DNA of 64,000 nt from Roseiarcus sp963759955 (GTDB taxonomy: Bacteria > Pseudomonadota > Alphaproteobacteria > Rhizobiales > Beijerinckiaceae): assembly GCA_963759955.1 (NCBI GenBank), contig CAVXCA010000101.1:1-64000 (forward strand). The letters run 5' to 3'. The translations under genes were made by a program, and so were the position numbers. Under the pieces are notes generated by a model, which worked only from the letters and a program-made list of their open reading frames with translations, was not told where the DNA came from and searched no databases. This document shows positions 26,464 through 36,663 of this stretch, one piece after another (within the stretch, counting starts at the first letter, position 1; the number at the start of each line of letters is the position of its first letter).

Positions 26464-27624
26464 ATGGAGTTTCGCGACAGCGACCCCGTCGTCTTCTCCA
26501 ACGCGATGGTCGTGACGGCCGAGCGAGCTTTCCCCGGCCACGTCGTCGTCGAAGGCGGGCGCATCGTCGAAATCGGCGAAGGGCGCAGCTCGCAGGCCGG
26601 CGTCGATTGCGGCGGCGACTATTTGCTGCCCGGCCTCGTCGAGTTGCACACCGACCACCTCGAAGCCCATTACATGCCCCGCCCCCGCGTCGTCTGGCAT
26701 GCCGGCAGCGCGGTGATGGCCTATGACGCGCAGATCGTCACCGCGGGCATCACGACGGTGTTCGATTCCTTTCGCGTCGGCATGGACTCTTACGAAGAGA
26801 GGGGCGGCGTCGGCGAACAAGTGGTGGTTCTGGCCGACACGATCGAACAGGCCCGCGCGGCGGACCTGCTGCGCGCCGATCACCAGACCCATTTGCGCTG
26901 CGAGATTCCTTCGCCCAACGTCGTCGAATTCCTCGAGGAATTCTTGCGCGTGCACCCGGCCCGGCTGATTTCACTGATGGACCACACGCCCGGCCAACGC
27001 CAGTTCCGCGACATCGAAAAGTACTTCATTTACTACCGCGGCAAGACCGGCAAGTCGCAGGCGCATCTCGATGAAGTCGTGCGCGAGCGCCAGCGCGTCG
27101 GGCGCGAGCGCGCCGAGGCGAACCGGCCGCGCGTCGTCGAGATCGCCAGGACCTATGGACTGACCCTGGCGAGCCACGACGACACCACTCTCGAGGATGT
27201 CGCGCTCGCGCAGCGCGAAGGCGTCTCGATCGCCGAATTCCCCACCACGCTCGAGGCCGCCGCCGCCTCGCACGAGGCCGGCATGGCGACGGTGATGGGG
27301 GCGCCGAACGTCGTGCGCGGCGGTTCGCATTCGGGCAACGCTTCGGCGCGCGATTTCGCCGAGGCGGGACTGCTCGACATCCTTTCCTCCGATTACGTTC
27401 CGGCCTCGCTGCTGATGGGCGCCTTCCGCCTCGCGGACGCGCCGAACATCGGCGGCTTGCCGGGCGCCATCCGGCTGGTCACCAAGAACCCCGCCGAGGC
27501 CGCGGGGCTCGCCGATCGCGGCGAGATCGCGGTCGGCCGGCGGGCCGACCTGGTGCGCGCGTGCGCGCATCAGGGCGAACCGGTCGTTCGCGCGGTCTGG
27601 CGCGCCGGCCGCAGGGTGGCGTGA
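26464..27624 (+). CDS. phnM: Ribosyl triphosphonate pyrophosphatase PhnM
   Basis: A 386-residue amidohydrolase-fold enzyme that removes pyrophosphate from ribosyl-1-phosphonate-5-triphosphate. Metal-binding HTDHLEAH occurs near residue 60, with LMDHTPGQRQF and the C-terminal SSDYVPASLLMGAF also visible. I prefer ATG 26464, preceded by a GGAG, over the in-frame ATG at 26440, which lies inside the upstream gene. Last gene of the main phn block. Confidence 0.93.
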   Translation: MEFRDSDPVVFSNAMVVTAERAFPGHVVVEGGRIVEIGEGRSSQAGVDCGGDYLLPGLVELHTDHLEAHYMPRPRVVWHAGSAVMAYDAQIVTAGITTVFDSFRVGMDSYEERGGVGEQVVVLADTIEQARAADLLRADHQTHLRCEIPSPNVVEFLEEFLRVHPARLISLMDHTPGQRQFRDIEKYFIYYRGKTGKSQAHLDEVVRERQRVGRERAEANRPRVVEIARTYGLTLASHDDTTLEDVALAQREGVSIAEFPTTLEAAAASHEAGMATVMGAPNVVRGGSHSGNASARDFAEAGLLDILSSDYVPASLLMGAFRLADAPNIGGLPGAIRLVTKNPAEAAGLADRGEIAVGRRADLVRACAHQGEPVVRAVWRAGRRVA

Positions 27625-27684
27625 GACTGGTGGCCCGCGCCGTCCGATTCTCACATATGGCGACGTTAGCGGCCAATCACCCGG

Positions 27685-27779
27685 GCCCCTCACCCTGCCT
27701 CTCCCCGCAAGCGGGGTGAGGAGCGTGCGGCGCGGTTCTTCCCCTCTCCCCGCTCGCGGGGAGAGGCAGGGTGAGGGGC
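27685..27779. repeat. Palindromic repeat with 24-bp perfect inverted arms
   Basis: Arms at 27685-27708 and 27756-27779 are exact reverse complements. Inside lie two smaller hairpins built on CCCCGCAAGCGGGG-like and CCCCGCTCGCGGGG-like cores. The structure separates phnM from phnN and could end transcription or stabilise the upstream message. It has the look of a REP-type element; the remaining bases of the 225-base gap show nothing else. Confidence 0.8.
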
Positions 27780-27849
27780 GGGGTGGGTTTCCGCGCTGCC
27801 GCCGAGACCCGCGAATGGCGTAGAGCGCCCGAATTGGGGGGCAGTCGAA

Positions 27850-28437
27850 GTGAACGCACCTGAGGAAGTCCGCGCGCTTCGCGGTCTTTTCGTCGCCATC
27901 GTCGGCCCGAGCGGCGCGGGCAAGGACAGTTTGATCCGGGGCTTGAGCGCGCGCATCGGCGAAGCGGACGGCGTCTTCACCGTCAGGCGGGTGGTGACGC
28001 GCCGCGCCGACGCTTTCGAGGATCACGACACGCTCGAAGAGAGCGAGTTCCTGCTTGCGCGCGAGAGCGGCCGGTTCGCGCTGAGCTGGGCCGCGCACGG
28101 CCTCTACTACGGCGTCCCCAGCGAGGTCGACGCGCGCATCGGCGGCGGCGGCGCCGTCGTCTGCAACATCTCGCGCGCGATCGTCGCCGACGTGCGGCGC
28201 CGCTACGCGCGCAGCCTCGTCGTTTTGGTGACCGCGCAGCCCGAAACGCTGGCGGCGCGCCTCGCCGCGCGCGGGCGCGAGGGAAGCGAAGGGCGGCGCG
28301 AGCGGCTCGATCGCGCGTTCGCGCGCGAGGTCGCGTTCGAGCCCGACGCCACTATCGACAACGACGGCGCGCTCGACGAAGCGGTGGCGCGCCTGCACGA
28401 TCTCGTCGCTTCGCATCATCCGAGGTCGCGCCGGTGA
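27850..28437 (+). CDS. phnN: Ribose 1,5-bisphosphate phosphokinase PhnN
   Basis: A 195-residue guanylate-kinase-like enzyme that makes PRPP from ribose 1,5-bisphosphate, the last step of the C-P lyase route. Walker A is GPSGAGKDSL near residue 20; VVTRRADAFEDHDTLEESEF and SWAAHGLYYGVP are family blocks. The start is a GTG, since no in-frame ATG fits. It overlaps the DUF1045 gene by 4 bases. Confidence 0.92.
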   Translation: MNAPEEVRALRGLFVAIVGPSGAGKDSLIRGLSARIGEADGVFTVRRVVTRRADAFEDHDTLEESEFLLARESGRFALSWAAHGLYYGVPSEVDARIGGGGAVVCNISRAIVADVRRRYARSLVVLVTAQPETLAARLAARGREGSEGRRERLDRAFAREVAFEPDATIDNDGALDEAVARLHDLVASHHPRSRR

Positions 28438-29156
28438 ACCAGCCGTCCCGCTACGCCGTCTACCTCGCCCCCGCGCCGACAAGCGCGCTGTGGCGCTTCG
28501 GCTGCGACATGCTGGGACGCGACGCCGCCAACGGCGAGCGAAGCTCGCCTTTCGCCGTCGACGGAATCGACGCTGAGGCGTGGCGCGAACTCACCGCCGA
28601 ACCGCGGCGCTACGGCTTTCACGCAACGCTCAAGGCGCCGTTTCGCCTCGCCGTGGGCAAGAGCGCGAACGAACTTTCTCAGGCCGTCGCCACGCTCGCC
28701 GGCGCGCTGACGCCGTTCGACGCCGGACCGCTCGGCGTCTCGACGATCGCGCTGGGGCGGAACCGCGCCTTCGTCGCCCTGACCCCGATGGCGCCTTCGG
28801 CCGAACTCGCCCGCCTCGAACATACTGTCGTGCGCTCGCTCGACGCGTTTCGCGCCCCGCTTTCGGCGACCGAGCGCGAGCGCCGCAATCCCGAGCGCCT
28901 CAGCCCGCGTCAGCGCGAAATGCTCGACGCCTGGGGCTATCCCTATGCGCTCGACGAATTCCGCCCGCACTTCACGCTGACCAACGCGGTCGAAGGGGCC
29001 GAACCGATCGCCGGGATGCTCGCGCAGGAATTCAAACGCCGCGTCGATTCGCCGCTGCTCCGGGTGGACGCCCTCGCCCTGTACGCCGAAAGCGGCCCCG
29101 AGCGCGCGTTCACAATCCTGCGCCGCTTTCCCCTCGGCGGGCGCGAGGCGGCCTGA
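28434..29156 (+). CDS. DUF1045 2H phosphoesterase of phosphonate operons
   Basis: A 240-residue protein of the DUF1045 family, known as a phosphonate-operon protein. It carries two HxT motifs, HAT at 63-65 (in YGFHATLKAPF) and HFT at 179-181 (in FRPHFTLTN), the catalytic pair of 2H phosphoesterases. No phnP is present in the window, so this enzyme is a good candidate to open the cyclic ribose phosphate that PhnJ produces. It is coupled to phnN. Confidence 0.85.
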   Translation: MNQPSRYAVYLAPAPTSALWRFGCDMLGRDAANGERSSPFAVDGIDAEAWRELTAEPRRYGFHATLKAPFRLAVGKSANELSQAVATLAGALTPFDAGPLGVSTIALGRNRAFVALTPMAPSAELARLEHTVVRSLDAFRAPLSATERERRNPERLSPRQREMLDAWGYPYALDEFRPHFTLTNAVEGAEPIAGMLAQEFKRRVDSPLLRVDALALYAESGPERAFTILRRFPLGGREAA

Positions 29157-29173
29157 CGGCCGCGCCCTCTGCG

Positions 29174-29191
29174 GCGTCACGCAGCCGTCAT
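29174..29191 (+). promoter_or_regulatory. Candidate Pho box upstream of btaA
   Basis: GCGTCAC-GCAG-CCGTCAT: two GTCA half-sites 11 bases apart, as in the PhoB consensus. A TCTAAC -10-like hexamer follows at 29200-29205, at the spacing expected when PhoB replaces the -35 box. btaA starts at 29243. Confidence 0.5.
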
Positions 29192-29242
29192 GCGCCTCCT
29201 CTAACGCCTGCAGATCGATCTCCACTGCGATTCGGAGGAAGC

Positions 29243-30496
29243 GTGCAGCAGTCAGTTCGCGCCGCACGGCGCGCCACGGAAGAGGGCCTGCGAACCGCAG
29301 TCCACCGCAGCAAACCCCTGTCCCGCGCCGGCGTCCTGGAACGTCTTTTCACCGTCGCCTTTCGCGGTCTGGTCTACCCGCAAATCTGGGAAGACCCAGT
29401 CGTCGATCTCGAAGCGCTCGAACTCGGCCGCAAGGACCGCGTCATCACCATCGCCTCGGGCGGATGCAACGCGCTTTCCTATCTGACCGCCGATCCTGCG
29501 GAAATCGTCGCCATCGACCTCAACGGCGCGCATGTCGCCCTCGGCCGTCTCAAACTGGCCGCGTTGCGGCATTTGCCCAATTATGACGCCTTCCTGAGGT
29601 TCTTTGGCCGCGCCGATTCGCGCGCCAACGTGCAGGCCTACGACGCCCTGCTTCGCCATCGCGTCGATCCCGTCACCCGCGCCTATTGGGATGCGCGCGG
29701 AATCGGCGGGCGTCGGCGCATCTCTCTGTTCACGCGCAATTTCTATCGGCACGGCTTGCTAGGCCGCTTTCTCGGCGCGGGCCACGCGCTCGCGCGCCTG
29801 CATGGTCTCGATCCGAGGGTCATGCTGAAGGCGGATTCCCTCGCGCACCAACGCGTGTTGTTCGATCGCCATCTCGCGCCGATCTTCGACAAGCCGACCG
29901 TGCGCTGGCTGATGCGCCAGCCCGCCTCGCTCTACGGTCTCGGCATCCCGCCGGCGCAATACCGCGCGCTGGCGAAAGATTCCCCCGACGGCATCGGCGC
30001 GGTGCTGCGCCAGAGGCTGGAGCGGCTCGCCTGCGACTTCGACATCCACTCCAACTATTTCGCCTGGCAGGCGTTCGGCCGCCGCTACGCTGACGGGCCG
30101 GCCGCCGCGCTGCCGCCCTACTTGCAGCGGCAGAATTTCGACGCGCTGCGCGCGCGCGCCGATCGGCTCAGCTTCGCTCAGCGCTCGTTCACCGAGACGC
30201 TGCGCGACAGTGCGGCCGCGAGCTTCGATTGCTACGTCCTGCTCGACGCGCAAGACTGGATGAACGACGCCGACCTCACCGACCTCTGGACGCAGATCAC
30301 GCGCACGGCTCGGCCGGGCGCAAGGGTGATCTTCCGCACCGCCGCCGACGAGCGGCTGCTGCCCGGCCGCGTTCCCGCCGACGTGCTCGACGCCTGGGAA
30401 TACCAAGCCGAGCGCAGCCGCGAATTGGGGCGGCGCGACCGCTCCTCGATCTACGGCGCCTTCCACCTCTACAAGCTCGTCGGGCAAAGCGCATGA
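29243..30496 (+). CDS. btaA: Diacylglycerol 3-amino-3-carboxypropyl transferase BtaA
   Basis: A 417-residue DUF3419 protein that moves the aminocarboxypropyl group of SAM to diacylglycerol, the first step of betaine lipid (DGTS) synthesis. Diagnostic blocks are VYPQIWEDPVVDLEAL, ITIASGGCNALSYL (the SAM site), AIDLNGAHVALGRLKLAAL and LLDAQDWMND. The start is GTG 29243, behind GGAGGAA; the open frame continues upstream but with no family similarity. The stop overlaps btaB. Betaine lipids replace phospholipids under phosphate limitation. Confidence 0.9.
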   Translation: MQQSVRAARRATEEGLRTAVHRSKPLSRAGVLERLFTVAFRGLVYPQIWEDPVVDLEALELGRKDRVITIASGGCNALSYLTADPAEIVAIDLNGAHVALGRLKLAALRHLPNYDAFLRFFGRADSRANVQAYDALLRHRVDPVTRAYWDARGIGGRRRISLFTRNFYRHGLLGRFLGAGHALARLHGLDPRVMLKADSLAHQRVLFDRHLAPIFDKPTVRWLMRQPASLYGLGIPPAQYRALAKDSPDGIGAVLRQRLERLACDFDIHSNYFAWQAFGRRYADGPAAALPPYLQRQNFDALRARADRLSFAQRSFTETLRDSAAASFDCYVLLDAQDWMNDADLTDLWTQITRTARPGARVIFRTAADERLLPGRVPADVLDAWEYQAERSRELGRRDRSSIYGAFHLYKLVGQSA

Positions 30497-31143
30497 GCGA
30501 AGCCGCCGTCCTGATGGACCGCATGTATCGGCGTCAGCGCTACATCTACGACGCCACGCGCAAGTTCTATCTGCTCGGCCGCGACGCGACGATCGCCGAA
30601 CTCGACGCGAGAGCGGGCGACGGCGTGCTCGAAATCGGCTGCGGCACCGGGCGCAACCTCGTCAAAATGGCGCGCCGCTACCCGCAAGCGCGCTTCTTCG
30701 GGCTCGACGTCTCCAACGAAATGCTGGCGAGCGCGCGCGTCGCGATCGCGCGCGCCGGCTTGGAGTCGCGCGTTTGCGTCGCCCAGGGCGACGCCACCTC
30801 GTTCGACGCCGCGCAGTTGTTCGGCCGGCCGAATTTCGAGCGGGTGATGATCTCCTACGCGCTGTCGATGATCCCACCGTGGCGCGAGGCTCTCGCCCAG
30901 GCGGTCGACGCGCTGGCGCCCGGCGGCTCGCTGCATATCGTCGACTTCGGCGACCAAGCCGGCCTGCCCGCGGCGTTTCGCGCCGGGCTCAACCGCTGGC
31001 TCGCCGCCTTCGACGTGACGCCGCGCACGACGATGCGGGCGGAGCTGGCGGATCTTTCCGCTTCGCGCGGCGTGCGCTGCGAGGCGCGCGACCATCTGCG
31101 CGGTTACGCCATCCGCGCCGTGATCGAGAAGCCCGCGGCGTAA
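30493..31143 (+). CDS. btaB: Diacylglyceryl-homoserine N-methyltransferase BtaB
   Basis: A 216-residue SAM methyltransferase that trimethylates the homoserine head group to give DGTS. The N-terminal MDRMYRRQRYIYDATRKFYLLGRD is characteristic of BtaB, and the SAM motif is VLEIGCGTGRNL (residues about 41-52). ISYALSMIPPW and LHIVDFGDQ follow. It starts inside the btaA stop codon. Confidence 0.9.
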   Translation: MSEAAVLMDRMYRRQRYIYDATRKFYLLGRDATIAELDARAGDGVLEIGCGTGRNLVKMARRYPQARFFGLDVSNEMLASARVAIARAGLESRVCVAQGDATSFDAAQLFGRPNFERVMISYALSMIPPWREALAQAVDALAPGGSLHIVDFGDQAGLPAAFRAGLNRWLAAFDVTPRTTMRAELADLSASRGVRCEARDHLRGYAIRAVIEKPAA

Positions 31144-31232
31144 CGCGCGGGACCGCTGGAAAAGCGAACGACGACAACCTATGGTCGCCCGCTCGGGCGC
31201 GACGGGCGCGCCCGGCGCGCTTAGGACCGACC

Positions 31233-32183
31233 GTGCTCGCCTACTCGTTGCAGCGCTTGTTTCTCCTGGCGGCGACCCTGATTTTCGCCTCCCTCGTCGT
31301 CTTCGGCGTCTTGGAAATCCTGCCGGGCGACGCGGCGCAGACGATGCTGGGCGCGAGCGCGACGCCGGAAGCGGTCGCGGCGCTCGCCCATAAACTCGGG
31401 CTCGATCAGCCCGTAGCGACGCGTTACTGGTCGTGGATCGTCGGCGTCCTGCATGGCGATTTTGGACTGTCCTACGCCTACGGCTCGCCGATCGGCCCGC
31501 TGATCGCGCAGCGGCTCGCGGTCAGCGCGCCGCTCGCTCTCCTCTCGATGGCGATCGCCGGCGCGGTGGCGCTGGTCGCCGGCGTCTACGCCGCCGAGCG
31601 CCACGGCCGCGCCGGCGACGCGGCGGTGATGGCGGCGAGCCAGGTCGGCCTCGCCGTGCCCAACTTCTGGTTCGCCATCGTGCTCGTGCTTATTTTCGCC
31701 GTGCATTGGCGCCTCGCGCCGGCCGGCGGCTTTCCCGGCTGGGACGAGGGTCTGCTGCCGGCGCTCGGCGCGTTGATCCTGCCCGCGATCTCGCTCGGCC
31801 TGGTGCAAGCGGCGATTCTGACGAGGGTGACGCGCTCCGCGCTGCTCGAAGCGCTCAACGAGGACTTCATCCGCACCGCGCGGGCCAAGGGCCTGTCGCG
31901 GCGCGCGACGCTGTGGCGCCACGCCCTGCCCAACGCGATGACGCCGATCCTCACCATCATGGGGCTGCAATTCGCCAATTTGATCGCCGGCGCCATCGTC
32001 GTCGAGAATGTCTTCGTGCTGCCGGGCCTCGGCCGCCTCATCCTGCAATCGATCGCCAACCGCGACGCGCTGGTCGTCGAGGACTGCGTGATGCTGCTGG
32101 CGGCGTTCGTGATCGGGCTCAACTTCGCCGTCGATCTCGCCTGCGCGGCGATCGATCCGCGCCTGCGGGCGCGCGCGTCGTGA
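31233..32183 (+). CDS. Peptide-type ABC transporter permease, DppB family
   Basis: A 316-residue inner-membrane permease. It opens with LAYSLQRLFLLAATLIFASLVVFGVLEILPGD, the standard DppB/OppB start, and has the coupling loop around DFIRTARAKGLSRRATLWRHALPNAM. About six membrane segments can be traced. Translation starts at GTG 31233 behind an AGGA. First gene of a five-gene transporter cluster that also contains a second permease, two ATPases and a binding protein. Confidence 0.9.
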   Translation: MLAYSLQRLFLLAATLIFASLVVFGVLEILPGDAAQTMLGASATPEAVAALAHKLGLDQPVATRYWSWIVGVLHGDFGLSYAYGSPIGPLIAQRLAVSAPLALLSMAIAGAVALVAGVYAAERHGRAGDAAVMAASQVGLAVPNFWFAIVLVLIFAVHWRLAPAGGFPGWDEGLLPALGALILPAISLGLVQAAILTRVTRSALLEALNEDFIRTARAKGLSRRATLWRHALPNAMTPILTIMGLQFANLIAGAIVVENVFVLPGLGRLILQSIANRDALVVEDCVMLLAAFVIGLNFAVDLACAAIDPRLRARAS

Positions 32184-33022
32184 GCGCGCCCGCCCTCAGA
32201 GCGCGCCGGCGCGCCGGCGCCAGCCTGCGGTTGGGCGCGGCCCTGGTCGCGCTGCTCCTCGGCGCCGCCGCGCTCTCGCTCGTCTGGACACCCTACCCGC
32301 CCGCCGCGATCGACGTGCCCCACAAGCTGCTCGAGCCCTCGCTTGCGCATTGGCTGGGCACCGACGATCTCGGCCGCGACGTCGCCTCTGAGATCCTCGC
32401 CGGCGCGCAGGTCTCGATTCTGGTCGGCGTCATCGCGGTCGGCATCGGCCTCGTGTTCGGCGTCGCGCTCGGCCTCCTCGCGGCGGCCGCCAAGGGCCTG
32501 GTCGAAGACGCAATCATGAAACTGTGCGACTTCACCTTCGCGTTTCCCGCGCTGCTGTCGGCGATCATGCTGACGGCGACCTACGGGCCCGGCGTCGTCG
32601 ACGCGATCGTCGCCATCGGCATTTACAACGTGCCGATCTTCGCCAAGCTGACGCGCGCGACCGCCAACGGCGTGCTCGTGCGCGAATTCACATTGGCGGC
32701 GCGCGCGGCGGGGCGCGGGCCCCTCGCCATCGCGTTCGACCACGTGCTGCCCAACGTCGCGCCGGCGCTGATCGTGCAGGCGACGATCCAGTTCGCCATC
32801 GCCATTCTCGCCGAGGCGGCGCTGTCCTATCTCGGGCTCGGCGCGCAGCCGCCGCAAGCGTCCTGGGGGCGCATGCTGAGCGACGCCCAGGGCTGGATGT
32901 ACGTCGCGCCGCGCCTGGCGATCTTCCCCGGCCTCGCCGTCGCGCTGAGCGTGCTCGGGCTCAACCTGCTCGGCGACGGATTGCGCGACGCGCTCGATCC
33001 GCGCCTTAGAGCGCGGCGCTAA
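32180..33022 (+). CDS. Peptide-type ABC transporter permease, DppC family
   Basis: A 280-residue permease of the DppC/OppC kind. It has the family's HWLGTDDLGRDVASEILAGAQVS block after the first membrane segment and the coupling loop EFTLAARAAGRGPLAIAFDHVLPNVAP, with ALSYLGLGAQPPQASWGRML near the end. The GTG start at 32180 overlaps the upstream TGA. Confidence 0.9.
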   Translation: MSAPALRARRRAGASLRLGAALVALLLGAAALSLVWTPYPPAAIDVPHKLLEPSLAHWLGTDDLGRDVASEILAGAQVSILVGVIAVGIGLVFGVALGLLAAAAKGLVEDAIMKLCDFTFAFPALLSAIMLTATYGPGVVDAIVAIGIYNVPIFAKLTRATANGVLVREFTLAARAAGRGPLAIAFDHVLPNVAPALIVQATIQFAIAILAEAALSYLGLGAQPPQASWGRMLSDAQGWMYVAPRLAIFPGLAVALSVLGLNLLGDGLRDALDPRLRARR

Positions 33023-33023
33023 G

Positions 33024-33994
33024 ATGTTGCTCGAAGTCTCTGATCTCGCCATCGATCTGCCCTCGCGCGCCGGGCCGCGGCGCGTTGTGCACGACGTCTC
33101 GTTTTCGCTTCGCGCCGGCGAGAGCCTCGGCGTCGTCGGCGAGTCGGGCTCGGGCAAGACGATGACCGCGCTGGCGCTTATGGGGCTATTGCCCGACGGC
33201 GCCGTCGTCTCCGGCGCCATTCGCTTCGAGGGGCGCGATCTCGCCCGGCTCGGCGAGGCCGAGATGCAGAAGTTGCGCGGCGATCGCATCGCGATGATCT
33301 TCCAGGAGCCGATGAGCGCGCTGAACCCGCTGCACCGCATCGGCGCGCAGGTCGCCGAGGCGCTCGTACTGCACCGCGGCATGACCAAGGCGGCGGCCTG
33401 GGCCGAGGCGGTTCGGCTGCTCGATCGCGTCAAGCTGCGCGATCCCGAGCGCACCGCCCGCGCCTATCCCTTCGCCCTCTCGGGGGGCGAGCGCCAGCGC
33501 GCGATGATCGCGATGGCGCTGAGCTGCGGGCCTCGGCTCATCATCGCCGACGAACCGACGACTGCGCTCGACGTCACCGTGCAGGCGAAGATTCTCGATC
33601 TCCTGGCGAGCCTCGGCGCGCAATCGAACATGGCGATGCTGCTGGTCAGCCACGACCTCGCGGTGATTGCGCGCCATTGCCGCCGTGTCCTGGTGATGTA
33701 CGGCGGCACGATCATGGAGAGCGGCCCGGCCGACGCCGTGCTGCGGCGCGCGCGCCACCCTTACACGCGCGCCCTGCTCGAAGCGCGGCCGCGCCCCGGC
33801 GCGCCGCGTGGCGAGCGGCTGCGCGCGATCGCCGGCGTCGCGCCGTCGTCCGCGAGCGCGCCGATCGGCTGTCCCTTCGCCGGGCGATGCCCGCTGACCC
33901 TCGACGTCTGCCGCGCGACCCCGTTGCCGACCATCGAATTCGAGGCCGATCATCGCGTGCGCTGCCATCGCGTCGACGCCGAAGGACGGCTGAC

Positions 33995-33998
<4 letters not shown>
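33024..33998 (+). CDS. Peptide-type ABC transporter ATPase, DppD family
   Basis: A 324-residue ATPase. Walker A is GESGSGKTM, the Q-loop reads MIFQEPMSALNPLHRIG, the signature is LSGGERQRAMIAMAL and Walker B is LIIADEPTTALD. The C-terminal cysteine motif (GCPFAGRCPLTLDVC) is the iron-sulfur-like oligopeptide/dipeptide transporter extension. It lies one base after the upstream stop. Confidence 0.92.
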
Positions 33999-34954
<956 letters not shown>

Positions 34955-34990
34955 CGCGCGGGTTGCGACGACGCACCCCTCCCCCGCCGC

Positions 34991-35021
34991 TTGACGCCGG
35001 CGCGCCGGGGGATGCTATTGT
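34991..35021 (+). promoter_or_regulatory. Candidate sigma-70 promoter of the binding-protein gene
   Basis: TTGACG (34991-34996) and TATTGT (35016-35021) with 19 bases between, about 35 bases before the ATG at 35056. A separate promoter would allow the binding protein to be made in excess over the rest of the transporter. Confidence 0.45.
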
Positions 35022-35055
35022 CCGCCTCCACCGCGCCCGTCTCGAGGAGCGTCGT

Positions 35056-36555
35056 ATGCTTTTCCCCTCCCGCTTCGTTGTCGCCTTAAGCGCCGCCTTC
35101 GCGGCTTCGAGCGCGCTCGCCGTTCCCGCGCTCGCCGCGGCGGCGAAGGACAGCGTGACGATCGGCATGACGCTCGAGCCGCCGGGACTCGATCCGACCA
35201 CCGGCGCGGCCGCCGCGATCGGCGAGATCACCCACTACAACATCTTCGAGGGGCTGACGAAGATCAACGAGGACTTCTCCGTCACGCCGCTGCTTGCGGA
35301 AAAATGGAGCTTTTCGCCCGATCTCAAGACGCTGACGTTCACCTTGCGCAAGGGAGTCAATTTCCAGGACGGCGAGTCGTTTTCCTCTAGGGACGTGAAA
35401 TTCTCGTTCGAGCGCGCCGCGGCCAAAAACTCGACCAACAAGGACAAGGCCTTCTTCGCCTCGATCGAATCGATCGACGCCAGCGACCCCGACGTCGTCA
35501 CGCTCAAGTTCAAGGCGCCGAGCTTCGAAGCCTTGTTCCATCTCGGCCTGAACACCGCGGTCGTCATCGACGAGAAGAGTGCGACGAACGAGGCGACCAA
35601 TCCGGTCGGCACCGGCCCCTACAAGCTCTCCGCCTGGAACAAGGGAGCCTTCGTCACGCTCGACAAATGGGACGGTTTCCGCGACCCGGCCAAGATCGCC
35701 ATCGCTCACGCGAAGTTCGTCTTCATCAGCGATCCTTCGGCGGAGGTCGCGGCGATGCTCGCGGGCGAGATCGACGCCTTCCCGCGCATCGCCGGCTACC
35801 AGAACATCGCGCAATTCCAGAACGATCCGCGCTTCCAGGCGCTGATCGGCGGCACCGAGGGCAAAACGATCCTGGCGATGAACAACAAGCGCAAGCCGCT
35901 CGACGATCTGCGCGTGCGTCAGGCGATCGCCTACGCGATCGACCGCAAGGCGATCATCGACGGCGCGATGAACGGGTACGGGACGCCGATCGGCAGCCAC
36001 CTCACGCCCAACGACCCCGGCTATGTCGATCTGACGAGAGAATATCCGCACGATCCGGCCAAGGCGAAGGCGTTGCTCAAGGAAGCCGGGGTCGCGACGC
36101 CGCTGCAACTGACGTTGACCCTGCCGCCGCCCGAATACGCGCGCAAGGGTGGCGAGATCGTCGCCGCCGAACTCGCCCAGATCGGCATCGAGGCGAAGAT
36201 CGAGAACGTCGAATGGGCGCAATGGCTGTCGGGCGTCTACAAGGCGCACAACTTCGACCTGACGATCATCAGCCACGTCGAGCCGCTCGACATCGGCGTC
36301 TACGCCAACCCCGACTATTATTTCCAGTACGACAGCCCGGCGTTCCGCGAGATTTTCGCGCGGCTCGAGGCGGCGCCGGATCTCGACGCGTTCAAGAAGG
36401 CGATCGGCGAGGCGCAGCGCAGAATCGCCGACGACTGCGTCAACGCGTTCCTGTTCCAGTTGCCGAACATCGTCGTCGCCAACGCCAAGCTGCAAGGCCT
36501 GTGGAAGAACGCGCCGATCTTCGTCAACGACCTCTCGGCGATGTCGTGGAAGTAG
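35056..36555 (+). CDS. Periplasmic substrate-binding protein of the peptide ABC transporter
   Basis: A 499-residue extracytoplasmic binding protein (SBP family 5). A Sec signal peptide (FVVALSAAFAASSALAVPALAAA) precedes the mature start near AKDSVTIGM. Typical blocks are LEPPGLDPTTG, LAEKWSFSPDLKTLTFTLRKGVNFQDG, NPVGTGPYKL and DDLRVRQAIAYAIDRKAI. The ligand, whether peptide, opine or another compound, cannot be told from sequence. The last gene of the transporter cluster; a hairpin follows. Confidence 0.9.
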   Translation: MLFPSRFVVALSAAFAASSALAVPALAAAAKDSVTIGMTLEPPGLDPTTGAAAAIGEITHYNIFEGLTKINEDFSVTPLLAEKWSFSPDLKTLTFTLRKGVNFQDGESFSSRDVKFSFERAAAKNSTNKDKAFFASIESIDASDPDVVTLKFKAPSFEALFHLGLNTAVVIDEKSATNEATNPVGTGPYKLSAWNKGAFVTLDKWDGFRDPAKIAIAHAKFVFISDPSAEVAAMLAGEIDAFPRIAGYQNIAQFQNDPRFQALIGGTEGKTILAMNNKRKPLDDLRVRQAIAYAIDRKAIIDGAMNGYGTPIGSHLTPNDPGYVDLTREYPHDPAKAKALLKEAGVATPLQLTLTLPPPEYARKGGEIVAAELAQIGIEAKIENVEWAQWLSGVYKAHNFDLTIISHVEPLDIGVYANPDYYFQYDSPAFREIFARLEAAPDLDAFKKAIGEAQRRIADDCVNAFLFQLPNIVVANAKLQGLWKNAPIFVNDLSAMSWK

Positions 36556-36593
36556 GATCAGGCTTGCGGCCGGCGGAGCGCTCCGACGATTAT

Positions 36594-36613
36594 GAAGGGG
36601 CGCCCGCCCCTTC
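36594..36613 (+). terminator. Candidate Rho-independent terminator
   Basis: An eight-base-pair GC-rich stem, GAAGGGGC and GCCCCTTC with a four-base loop, is followed by AATTTGG. It lies 39 bases after the binding-protein stop. The T-run is weak, so efficiency is uncertain, and the stem covers the start of an alternative upstream frame of the amidase. Confidence 0.45.
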
Positions 36614-36663
36614 AATTTGGTTGGCGCGAAGCGCTGGCCGCTCCGCCAGGATGCGAACCTCTG

